Assembly (NCBI GenBank): GCA_016197225.1
Contig: JACPWC010000119.1
Span: 36,648-100,647, forward strand
Length of the DNA: 64,000 nt
Reading direction: 5' to 3'
Origin: Chloroflexota bacterium
GTDB taxonomy: Bacteria; Chloroflexota; Anaerolineae; Anaerolineales; VGOW01
The position numbers and the translations under genes were made by a program. The notes under the pieces are model-generated. The model saw only the letters and a list, made by a program, of their open reading frames with translations. It did not search any database and was not told where the DNA came from. Positions 52,655 to 60,064 of the stretch are shown here, piece after piece (the first letter of the stretch is position 1; every line of letters begins with the position of its first letter).

Positions 52655-53893
52655 ATGTCCATCGAACTCACCCTCACCGCCCTCTCCAACGGCCCCGACG
52701 CAATTGGCCGCCATGAAGGCCGCGCCATCTTTGTGCCTTTCACCATCCCCGGTGAGACGGTGCGCGTCGAGATCGTCGAAGAGAAGCCGACCTTCGCCCG
52801 CGCCCGCCTGCTCGAAGTCCTCTCGCCCTCGCCGGATCGCGTGACACCCGCCTGCAAACACTTTGGAACGTGCGGCGGCTGTCACTTCCAGCACATGAGC
52901 TACGAAGCGCAACTCAAATGGAAGCGGCAAATCGTCGTTGACCAATTGGCCCGCATCGGCGGCCTCGAGTCGCCCAATGTCCTCGAGGCAATTCCCTCGC
53001 CTGACCCGTTTCACTACCGCAACCACGTCCAATTCTCGCAAACGCCGGATGGCAGACTGGGTTTCATAAAATCCGCTAAATCCGTTCAATCCATTGACCC
53101 CATCTCCGAATGCCACATTGCCCGCCCGGAGATCATGGAACTCTTCAACCGGCTTGAAATTGAAAAGCTGGACGTGGACCGGATCGGCGTTCGGGTTGGG
53201 ACAGAGGGCGAAACCATGCTGGTCTTCGAGTCCGAGACCGGCGAGCCGCCGGACGTGGAACTCGACCTGCCGATCTCGGTGGCAACGGTGAGCAAAGAAG
53301 GCGAAGCCTTCGCCATGATCGGCGGCGATCATCTTATCTATGAAGTTCTTGGGCGTTCGTTCCGCGTCTCGCCCGGCAGTTTCTTTCAGGTCAACACGGC
53401 CCAGGCCGAAACGCTGGTGAAGCTGGTGTTGGATGCTCTGGGATTGAAAGGCGGCGAAACCGTCCTTGATCTTTACAGCGGCGTCGGCCTGTTCTCGGCC
53501 TTCATCGCCCCTGCCGCCGCCCGCGTCATTAGCGTCGAATCTTTCGCCCCCGCCGTCCGCGATGCCGAAACCAACCTCGACGAATTCGACAACGTCGAGC
53601 TTTACGAATCTCCCGTTGAACTCGCCCTCGATCACCTTGTCACCTTGTCGCCGTGTCACCTTGTCTTGCTCGACCCGCCTCGCGCCGGTTGCGATAAGCA
53701 AGTTATCCAGCACCTTCTCACCCTCGCCGCTCCACGCCTCGTTTACGTCTCGTGCGACCCGGCGACCCTGGCCCGCGACGCCAAACGGCTGATTGCCGGC
53801 GGCTATCGTTTAGCCTCGGCTCAACCGTTGGATATGTTTCCGCAGACGCATCATGTCGAGACGGTCGCCATCTTTGAAAGGCCGATTTTGTAA
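52655..53893 (+). CDS. rlmD: RlmD-type 23S rRNA (uracil-C5)-methyltransferase
   Basis: 412 residues. TRAM domain at residues 1-60; Fe-S-type cysteines in CKHFGTCGGCHFQHM; SAM-binding block VLDLYSGVGLFSAFIAP; catalytic Cys in RLVYVSCDPATLARD with the base motif LLDPPRAG. The family methylates U1939 of 23S rRNA; related enzymes act at other uridines, so the exact site is inferred. Two word elements are translated in frame: 53068-53100 (residues about 138-149) and 53633-53665 (327-337, next to the DPPR motif). A YbaK remnant follows. Confidence 0.92.
   Translation: MSIELTLTALSNGPDAIGRHEGRAIFVPFTIPGETVRVEIVEEKPTFARARLLEVLSPSPDRVTPACKHFGTCGGCHFQHMSYEAQLKWKRQIVVDQLARIGGLESPNVLEAIPSPDPFHYRNHVQFSQTPDGRLGFIKSAKSVQSIDPISECHIARPEIMELFNRLEIEKLDVDRIGVRVGTEGETMLVFESETGEPPDVELDLPISVATVSKEGEAFAMIGGDHLIYEVLGRSFRVSPGSFFQVNTAQAETLVKLVLDALGLKGGETVLDLYSGVGLFSAFIAPAAARVISVESFAPAVRDAETNLDEFDNVELYESPVELALDHLVTLSPCHLVLLDPPRAGCDKQVIQHLLTLAAPRLVYVSCDPATLARDAKRLIAGGYRLASAQPLDMFPQTHHVETVAIFERPIL
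53068..53100. repeat. AATCCGCT-word element in rlmD
   Basis: AAATCCGCTAAATCCG followed by TTCAATCCATTGACCC. It shares most of its words with the intergenic element at 61610-61642. It encodes KSAKSVQSIDP in frame. Confidence 0.7.
53633..53665. repeat. CACCTTGTC-word element in rlmD
   Basis: Three near-identical copies of CACCTTGTC and one CCGTGTC variant. They encode HLVTLSPCHLV immediately before the conserved LLDPPRAG block. Confidence 0.7.
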
Positions 53894-53895
53894 GA

Positions 53896-54114
53896 GAGCG
53901 CACCGGGTTCGTCACACCTGCCCCACCGCAGGCGTGGGCCGGCGGCGTCCTCTCGCTGGGCCACGTTGAGGCGTTGACCACTTTCATTGACGAAGATTTG
54001 ATGCGGTATGATTCGATTTGGGCCGCCGCCGGGACGCCCAACACCGTGTTCCCGCTCACTCCCGCCGAGCTGGTAAAGATAACGGGCGGGCAGGTGGTAA
54101 CAGTAAAGCAGTAA
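53896..54114 (+). pseudogene. 3' fragment of a YbaK-type aminoacyl-tRNA deacylase
   Basis: The frame reads ERTGFVTPAPPQAWAGGVLS then FIDEDLMRYDSIWAAAGTPN and TVFPLTPAELVKITGGQVV to a stop at 54112-54114. This is the C-terminal part of the YbaK/ProX editing domain, with AAAGTPN and PLTPAELV. There is no upstream part and no start codon; it begins where rlmD ends. It is likely a deletion scar. Confidence 0.8.
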
Positions 54115-54198
54115 AGTAGACAGCGGATTTGGCGAATTCGACGGATTATGATCCGTTCAATTCACCCGCGAAGCATCCGTTGTCCCAAAATGGAGCCT

Positions 54199-55710
54199 AT
54201 GAAACCCAAACTTCAAGAACTCAAAACGCTTTTGCTCGAAGCCAACGACCTGGCCTCTGCGGCCAATGTGCTGGAGTGGGATCAGGCGACTTACATGCCG
54301 CCCGGCGGCGGGCCGGGCCGCGCCCGCCAGCTGGCCACGCTGGAGCGGCTGGCACACGAGAAGTTCACGGCGGCGGCGGTCGGCAAATTGTTGGACGACT
54401 TGCGGCCTTACGAAGAGAGCTTGCCTTACGAGTCGGATGAGGCGTCGTTGATTCGGGTGACGCGGCGCGAGTACGAGCGCAAAGTGAAAGTGCCCGCCGG
54501 CTTTGTGGCCCGGTTCAAAGCTCACACTGCCGAAACGTACGACGCCTGGACGACGGCCAAACCGGCGAACGATTGGCCCAGAATGATGCCGCTCCTGGAA
54601 AAGACGCTCGATCTGAGTCGCGAGTATTCCAATTACTTCCCCGGCAGTGAGCATCCCGCCGACCCGCTGATTGACTTGCAGGATTTTGGGATGAAGGCCT
54701 CGTCTTTGCGGAAGTTGTTCGCCGAATTGCGGGCGCAACTCGTGCCGCTGGTGCAGGCCATCACCGCCCGGCCGCCCGCCGACGCCTCGTGTCTGTCTCA
54801 GCACTTCCCGGAAGCGAGACAGTTGGCGTTTGGCCTGGAGGTCGTTCAAAGACTCGGCTACGATCTGGAGCGTGGGCGGCAGGACAAGACGCACCATCCG
54901 TTCGAGACCCGGTTTTCGAGCGGCGACGTTCGCATCACCACCCACGTCAAGGAAAACGATCTGGGTGACGCGCTGTTCAGCACCATTCACGAGTCGGGGC
55001 ATGCGATGTACGAGCAGGGCGTGGCCCCGGCGCTCGACGGCACGCCGCTGGGCGAAGGCACGTCGGCGGGCGTCCACGAGAGTCAATCGCGGCTGTGGGA
55101 GAACATCGTCGGGCGCAGCGCCGGCTTCTGGGAGTTTTTCTATCCGCGCTTGCGGGCCGTCTTCCCCGATCAGCTTGGCAAAGTTTCACTCGACACGTTT
55201 TACGGGGCGATCAACAAGGTGGAGCGCTCACTGATCCGCATGGACGCCGACGAAGTGACGTACAACCTGCACATCATGTTACGACTCGATTTTGAATTGC
55301 AACTGCTAGAAGGCTCGTTGGCTTTGCGCGACCTGCCCGAGGCCTGGCACGAGCGCCTCGAGGCCGACCTGGGCATTGCGCCGACGAGCGACCGCGACGG
55401 CGTTTTGCAGGACGTGCACTGGTACTCGGACTACATCGGCGGTGTGTTTCAGGGCTACACGCTGGGCAACATCATGAGCGCCCAGTTTTACGAAGCCGCC
55501 CTCAAGGCGCATCCCGACATTCCAGCGCAAATCAACGCCGGCCGGTTCAGCGCACTGCACGGCTGGCTGAAGGAGAACATTTATCAGCATGGCATGAAGT
55601 TCACTGCCGCCGAATTGCTGGAGCGGGCGACGGGCGGGCCGTTGAGGATTGAGCCTTACATGAGGTATTTGCGTGACAAATATCAATTGCTCTACGGTCT
55701 GGGCGGTTGA
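54199..55710 (+). CDS. Carboxypeptidase Taq (M32 metallocarboxypeptidase)
   Basis: 503 residues from the ATG at 54199, with GGAG 4 nt before; an ATG at 54190 is an alternative. The zinc motif is HESGH (residues 264-268, STIHESGHAMYEQG) with the third ligand region SRLWENIVGRS about 27 residues later. DPRPP-type and ETRFSSGDVRITTHVKENDL blocks are typical of M32. It removes C-terminal amino acids from peptides, usually as a homodimer. A T-run follows near 55728 but without a clear stem. Confidence 0.93.
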   Translation: MKPKLQELKTLLLEANDLASAANVLEWDQATYMPPGGGPGRARQLATLERLAHEKFTAAAVGKLLDDLRPYEESLPYESDEASLIRVTRREYERKVKVPAGFVARFKAHTAETYDAWTTAKPANDWPRMMPLLEKTLDLSREYSNYFPGSEHPADPLIDLQDFGMKASSLRKLFAELRAQLVPLVQAITARPPADASCLSQHFPEARQLAFGLEVVQRLGYDLERGRQDKTHHPFETRFSSGDVRITTHVKENDLGDALFSTIHESGHAMYEQGVAPALDGTPLGEGTSAGVHESQSRLWENIVGRSAGFWEFFYPRLRAVFPDQLGKVSLDTFYGAINKVERSLIRMDADEVTYNLHIMLRLDFELQLLEGSLALRDLPEAWHERLEADLGIAPTSDRDGVLQDVHWYSDYIGGVFQGYTLGNIMSAQFYEAALKAHPDIPAQINAGRFSALHGWLKENIYQHGMKFTAAELLERATGGPLRIEPYMRYLRDKYQLLYGLGG

Positions 55711-55964
55711 GGCTGGTGGCTTTTTTGTTTGGGTGTTTTGTGATTGCGCTTTAGCGGGCGGGGCTTATACTTGGCGGGTAGAGATTGCGGCTAAATAGTT
55801 GCGGCGATTTAAGCCCTATGGGACGACTCCGCCGTCGGGGAAGATGCCAGAAAATCACCCCGATGGCGGGGATAAAAAGCGGATGGGTCTTCGCAATTTG
55901 GGCCGGTGCGGGATACAAATTTTCTGTCTATATCATTTTAGCCTGCGCGATTGGAGAAACGCAA

Positions 55965-57071
55965 GTGGAAGACAAGGATCTCCAGGAACTCATCAAGAAA
56001 CTTAGATCACTCCGACAGGAATGGAAGACAGTAGACGCAAAGCGAGAACTCATTCTTCAGGAGAATGGTGATAAAGCAGAATTTGTGAAAGACGTTGTAG
56101 CTATGGCAAACAATGGAGAGTTAAGCTACCTAGTAATTGGGCTAGAGGATAAAACATTTAGACCTATTGGGGCTTTGAGTCATCGCCACACTAAAAATGA
56201 CCTAAATCAGCTTCTTGCTGACAAAATTGATCCGCCACTAGTCGTTGGTTATCAAGAGTTTACGAGTAGCGAAGGCGACTATGCAATTATTGAAATATTA
56301 GGCCGCAACCCTCCCTATATTGTCGCTCGCGATCTTACCCACAATAAGCAAGACCGAAAGCAAGTCAGAATTTATAAAGGGACAATATTCGTCCGTCACG
56401 AAGATAGAACTGAAGGGATCAGCAGATCAGAGTTAGAGGTGTTCTTCCAAGGTGGGTTACGAAGAGCATTTGAGGGTGAGTCTGACCTTGCGTTACAACT
56501 TGTTTTGAACCAACCTGATTTTTGGGAGTACCTTCTTACAGCAGAATTGCTACAGTTGAAAATGGCACAAATCACGCGCGCTTATGCCGATCTGAACAAG
56601 GGGCTTCTCTATAAAGGAATCGTCCGAATGAGCGGAGCTGATTTCTTGAATTGGGCTAGCACGAGAGGTAACGACTTAGGCTCTTTGATAAATCTTTTGA
56701 AGGCTACCATCACTGAAGAAATGCCTGCATCATGGAGAGCGCAGAGCGAATCAGGAGATCCGCTGGAAATCAAACGCGCTGTCGAGAAGATTGTTTCTGC
56801 CTGCAACGAGCTTGTGCAATGGGAAATTGACCTGCGTTCAGTAGTTCCACCCGATGCATTCGTGCCGTTGAAACAAATGATGGAGGGCTGGACATCACAA
56901 CCTATCAAGCAGATAGAAAAATTAGCCACAAAGCTACGGGAACCATTTGAACAACCTAATCCAAAAGAAGAGTATGCCGTAGAAATCGTTTTTGAGGCTC
57001 CTCCAAATGTGGATGAGGCAATAGCGGAGATCGAACGCCTCAAAAATCATCCCGAGGAATGGCTTGCCTAA
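55965..57071 (+). CDS. AlbA_2 (Schlafen-like) putative DNA-binding protein
   Basis: 368 residues from a GTG at 55965 with TTGGAGA 8 nt upstream; longer forms add Arg-rich sequence without support. The AlbA_2 domain (about 15-135) has VDAKRELILQENGDKAEFVK, DVVAMANNGELSYLVIGLED and DPPLVVGYQEFTSSEGDYAI, the usual nucleotide or DNA-binding surface. The remainder is alpha-helical and unassigned. The gene is visibly lower in GC than its neighbours, which fits horizontal acquisition. AlbA_2 proteins are often regulators or parts of defence systems, but no such partner is adjacent. Confidence 0.8.
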   Translation: MEDKDLQELIKKLRSLRQEWKTVDAKRELILQENGDKAEFVKDVVAMANNGELSYLVIGLEDKTFRPIGALSHRHTKNDLNQLLADKIDPPLVVGYQEFTSSEGDYAIIEILGRNPPYIVARDLTHNKQDRKQVRIYKGTIFVRHEDRTEGISRSELEVFFQGGLRRAFEGESDLALQLVLNQPDFWEYLLTAELLQLKMAQITRAYADLNKGLLYKGIVRMSGADFLNWASTRGNDLGSLINLLKATITEEMPASWRAQSESGDPLEIKRAVEKIVSACNELVQWEIDLRSVVPPDAFVPLKQMMEGWTSQPIKQIEKLATKLREPFEQPNPKEEYAVEIVFEAPPNVDEAIAEIERLKNHPEEWLA

Positions 57072-57170
57072 TTGTTTCTAGACCAAGGGTGGGCATGGCC
57101 CCGCGTGGGGGACTGCTCGGCCAACCCAAACACTTTTCTGGATGGATACTTTCTCGCGCCCCGCACCGTT

Positions 57171-57199
57171 AGGCCGCTGGCTGAGGCTGGCGGCCTTTT
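57171..57199 (+). terminator. Hairpin with T run after the AlbA_2 gene
   Basis: AGGCCGC (57171-57177) pairs with GCGGCCT (57190-57196), then TTT. The rest of the 239-nt gap contains no gene. Confidence 0.6.
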
Positions 57200-57310
57200 C
57201 GTTAGCGTGGCTGGCTCTCGGCGAGGTGAGGCCAAATCAGTACAATGGTCTATAGATAATATGGCGGGAGCGAGTTAGACTGAATAAATGTAAGAAGGCC
57301 AAGAGAAGGT

Positions 57311-58246
57311 ATGGATAAGAAATCAGCACTTCAGCAAGCACAAGATGCAATCAAGCAGGGAGATAAAGACCAGGCCCGCAATTTGTTGAAGGCAGTCATT
57401 AGTCAAGACCCGAACAACGAAGAGGCGCTAATGCTTTATGCCGGGATTGCCGAGAAGCGCGAGTATGCAATCTTATGTTTGAAAAAAGTAATTCAACTTA
57501 ATCCCAGCAATCACGCCGCCCGCCAATGGCTGGAAAAGTTAAGCGCTGACTCTGCTTCCCCTCCCACAGCAACGCAACCCCGGCCCGAAGTTATACCCTC
57601 ATCAATCCAACGTCTACAACCTGGTCAACAGCCACTTCCTCCCAAAAGAACATCAAAAACAAACCGCGCACTTGTAATACTGGCAGTTAGTTTTCTTGCT
57701 GTTGCCGCCGCATCGTGTGTGCTTGGCACAATCTTAGGAGCAAACATATTTCCGCGCAACGCAAAGAACTCGACTGCCAATGCGCCAATCTCGCAGGTTG
57801 CCATCACCGCTGTGACTCAAATTGTTGGTGATTCTCCTGTGACACAAAACGTCGTTACTGCTGTTACGGAAGTGGCTGGCCCAACGTATACACCCTTGCC
57901 AACCTACACCCCACAACCTATCCCAACTCCGATAGAGATACTTGTTACTGCCACCTTCCCGCCCGACTTCACCGAACTCTATCGCTTTAGTGGAACAGGT
58001 AAAAGCACAACCGATTTGTTCTCGCTCCAGACCGGCATTATTCGCGTCAAATGGGAGTACACTGGTGACAGTAATTTTGCTTTTTATATTCGCCGTTTAG
58101 ATAATGACGCCAGAGATTTGATAGAGAATACCGTCGGCGCAACGTCAGGACAAAAAATATTCAATGTTGGCAATTCCGACCAATACTTGTTTGACATTGA
58201 CCTAGCGCGAGGCGACTGGGTGATTACTGTGGAGTTCAAGCCCTAA
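57311..58246 (+). CDS. TPR-like membrane protein with extracytoplasmic domain
   Basis: 311 residues. Two TPR-like repeats in residues 5-85 (DKDQARNLLKAVISQDPNNE, EYAILCLKKVIQLNPSNHAA), a Pro-rich linker, a membrane helix at about 118-142 (ALVILAVSFLAVAAASCVLG), a Thr-rich spacer (YTPLPTYTPQPIPTPIEI) and a beta-rich domain at the end. The TPR part should face the cytoplasm and the beta domain the exterior. Base composition is lower in GC than the window average, as in the preceding gene. AGAAGG precedes the ATG. Function unknown. Confidence 0.75.
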   Translation: MDKKSALQQAQDAIKQGDKDQARNLLKAVISQDPNNEEALMLYAGIAEKREYAILCLKKVIQLNPSNHAARQWLEKLSADSASPPTATQPRPEVIPSSIQRLQPGQQPLPPKRTSKTNRALVILAVSFLAVAAASCVLGTILGANIFPRNAKNSTANAPISQVAITAVTQIVGDSPVTQNVVTAVTEVAGPTYTPLPTYTPQPIPTPIEILVTATFPPDFTELYRFSGTGKSTTDLFSLQTGIIRVKWEYTGDSNFAFYIRRLDNDARDLIENTVGATSGQKIFNVGNSDQYLFDIDLARGDWVITVEFKP

Positions 58247-58309
58247 CACATCCAATAGTTGTACAAACTGTCATGACTCCCCCTCGCCACGTTCGGCCAC
58301 TTTCCACAA

Positions 58310-58338
58310 TTGACCCTTTCCCCGCCGCCTGTTACCAT
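58310..58338 (+). promoter_or_regulatory. Promoter of the aspartate-pathway operon
   Basis: TTGACC (58310-58315), a 17-nt spacer and TACCAT (58333-58338). The predicted start is about the leader-peptide ATG (58347), so the leader would be leaderless. Confidence 0.8.
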
Positions 58339-58346
58339 TTCGCCCA

Positions 58347-58427
58347 ATGAGCATCAGCCCCTTCACCACTACCAATACCATGACTACGACTGCGCGCACG
58401 CGACAGCCGTCGCTTCCGGTTGGGTGA
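58347..58427 (+). CDS. Threonine-rich leader peptide (attenuator control of lysC-asd)
   Basis: 26 codons: MSISPFTTTNTMTTTARTRQ then PSLPVG and TGA. Eight of 26 residues are Thr, seven of them within nine codons (58365-58391). It sits just after the promoter and just before an attenuator-type hairpin. This is the layout of the thr operon leader (thrL): when Thr-tRNA is scarce the ribosome stalls on the Thr codons and read-through follows. Reading is direct; function is inferred from the known mechanism. Confidence 0.85.
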   Translation: MSISPFTTTNTMTTTARTRQPSLPVG

Positions 58428-58456
58428 AGACAGGATAGAGAAACTACTCACACCAA

Positions 58457-58484
58457 ACGCGGAGCCACACGGCTCCGCGTTTTT
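58457..58484 (+). terminator. Attenuator terminator of the lysC leader
   Basis: ACGCGGAGCC (58457-58466), loop ACAC, GGCTCCGCGT (58471-58480) followed by TTTTT. It lies 29 nt after the leader-peptide stop. An anti-terminator would have to form with upstream leader sequence; I did not identify a perfect one. Confidence 0.85.
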
Positions 58485-58489
58485 GGTTA

Positions 58490-58579
58490 ACCGCGAAGTC
58501 GCAACGCGGAGCGCGCAAAGATTTCCTTTGTTTCCTATGTTTCCTTTCTTTCCTTAGCGCCCTTCGCGCCTTCGCGGTG
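58490..58579. repeat. ACCGCGAAG-family inverted repeat (copy 3)
   Basis: ACCGCGAAG (58490-58498) pairs with CTTCGCGGT (58571-58579). The inside contains TTTCCTTTGTTTCC-type words and a gcgcccttcgcgcc word near the right arm. It lies between the attenuator and the lysC start. Confidence 0.8.
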
Positions 58580-58594
58580 AAAAGAGGAGATTGC

Positions 58595-59998
58595 ATGAAG
58601 AAGACTCTTGTCATGAAATTCGGCGGCACCTCGGTCGGCGGCGCCGAAGCCATTGCCAAATCTGCCGACATCGTCGCCGCTGCCAAAAAGGAGTGGGATC
58701 AGGTGGCTGTCATCGTCTCGGCCATGAGCGGCGTCACCGACTTGCTCCTCAAGGGCGCGCACACCGCCGCCGCGGGCGACGGTGAGACCTTTCGTGCTAT
58801 TGCCGCCCAATTGCGAGAGAAGCATGAGATGGCGATCGCCGGCCTCGTAGGGGCAATTCATGAATTGCCCTTACGTGAATTGCCCTTACACTACCTCGCC
58901 GAGTTCGAGAGCCTGTGCCACGCCGTCAACATCCTCGGCGAGGCCTCGCCGCGCGCGATTGACGCCATCTCGTCGCTCGGCGAGCGCATGAGCATCCACC
59001 TCGTGGCCGCCCGCCTGCGCCAACTCGGCCTTGAATCCGAAGCGGTTGAGTCCAGCGAACTGATTCTGACCGACGACGTATTTGGCTCGGCCAACCCGCA
59101 GATGGAAGAGACAAAAGCAAAATGCGAAGCCCGTTTGCGCCCGCTGATGGAACGCGGCGGCGTCCCGGTCATCACTGGCTTCATCGGCGCAACCAGGAAC
59201 GGCGCAATCACCACGCTGGGCCGGGGCGGCAGTGACTACAGCGCCGGTATTCTGGGCGCGGCCCTCGACGCCGACGAAGTGTGGATTTGGACGGACGTGA
59301 ACGGGGTAATGACGGCTGACCCGCGCGTGGCAACCGACGCCCAAACCCTGCCCGAACTTTCCTTCCGCGAAATCTCCGAACTGGCCTACTACGGCGCGAA
59401 AGTTCTGCATCCTAAAACGATCCGGCCCGTCGTCGAGCGCGGCATTGATCTGTGGATCAAGAACACCTTCAACCCCTCGCACCCCGGCACGTTGATTGTG
59501 CCTGATAATGGAAAGGCCGTCGGCGCGATCAAAGCCGTCACCGCCATCAAAGGCCAAAGCCTGATCACGATTGAGGGGCGCGGCATGTTGGGCGTGCCTG
59601 GCGTGGCCGCCCGGACGTTTGGGGCGGTGGCGCGGTCGGGAGTCAGCGTCACGCTCATCACGCAAGCCTCATCCGAGCAAAGCATTTGCTTCTCTGCGCC
59701 GTCGTCATCAGCAACGCGCGTCATTGCCGCTCTTGAAGAAGAGTTCCGGTTGGAGCTTGCCCGGCGCGACATTGACAACATTGCCTCGCTTAATGACACG
59801 GTCATTATTACCGTCGTCGGCGCCGGCATGAAGTACACACCAGGGCTGGCCGGGAAAATTTTCACCGCCCTCGGCAACGCCAGCGTCAATGTCATCGCCA
59901 TCGCCCAGGGTTCATCCGAAGTCTCCATCAGCCTCGTCGTGGACGCCGGGCAGGCAGACGAGGCGGTGAGGGCGATCCACAGTTTAATTGTCAATTGA
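58595..59998 (+). CDS. lysC: Aspartate kinase
   Basis: 467 residues from the ATG at 58595 with AGAGGAG 7 nt upstream. The kinase motif is KFGGTSVGGAEAIA (8-21). Other blocks are TTLGRGGSDYSAGILGAALD, VWIWTDVNGVMTADPRV and ISELAYYGAKVLHPKTI. Two ACT domains end the protein (TIEGRGMLGVPGVAARTFGA, VVGAGMKYTPGLAGKIFTAL). It phosphorylates aspartate, the first step toward Lys, Thr and Met. The Thr-rich leader suggests Thr control. Residues about 85-100 (VGAIHELPLRELPLHY) come from a repeat word (58847-58891) and are not conserved family sequence. The last residues are encoded by a repeat (59982-60049). Confidence 0.94.
   Translation: MKKTLVMKFGGTSVGGAEAIAKSADIVAAAKKEWDQVAVIVSAMSGVTDLLLKGAHTAAAGDGETFRAIAAQLREKHEMAIAGLVGAIHELPLRELPLHYLAEFESLCHAVNILGEASPRAIDAISSLGERMSIHLVAARLRQLGLESEAVESSELILTDDVFGSANPQMEETKAKCEARLRPLMERGGVPVITGFIGATRNGAITTLGRGGSDYSAGILGAALDADEVWIWTDVNGVMTADPRVATDAQTLPELSFREISELAYYGAKVLHPKTIRPVVERGIDLWIKNTFNPSHPGTLIVPDNGKAVGAIKAVTAIKGQSLITIEGRGMLGVPGVAARTFGAVARSGVSVTLITQASSEQSICFSAPSSSATRVIAALEEEFRLELARRDIDNIASLNDTVIITVVGAGMKYTPGLAGKIFTALGNASVNVIAIAQGSSEVSISLVVDAGQADEAVRAIHSLIVN
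58847..58891. repeat. GTGAATTGCCCTTAC-word element in lysC
   Basis: GTAGGGGCAATTCAT and GAATTGCCCTTAC form a palindrome, followed by a second copy GTGAATTGCCCTTACAC. It is translated in frame as VGAIHELPLRELPLH. Confidence 0.85.
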
Positions 59999-60049
59999 CA
60001 ATTCACAATGCACAATTGCGAATTGAGAATTGCGCATTGTGAATTAAAC
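59982..60049. repeat. AATTGYR-word inverted repeat between lysC and asd
   Basis: AATTCACAATGC (60000-60011) pairs with GCATTGTGAATT (60034-60045), and the outer GTTTAATT pairs with AATTAAAC (60042-60049). It covers the lysC stop codon and supplies its last codons (SLIVN). Confidence 0.85.
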
Positions 60050-60064
60050 CGAAAGGAACTTTCA

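Noticed and set aside
55785..55964. The upstream extension of the AlbA_2 protein (Arg-rich first 60 residues)
   Set aside because: It has no match in the family and lies over a promoter-like region. The GTG at 55965 has a ribosome site and begins just before the domain.
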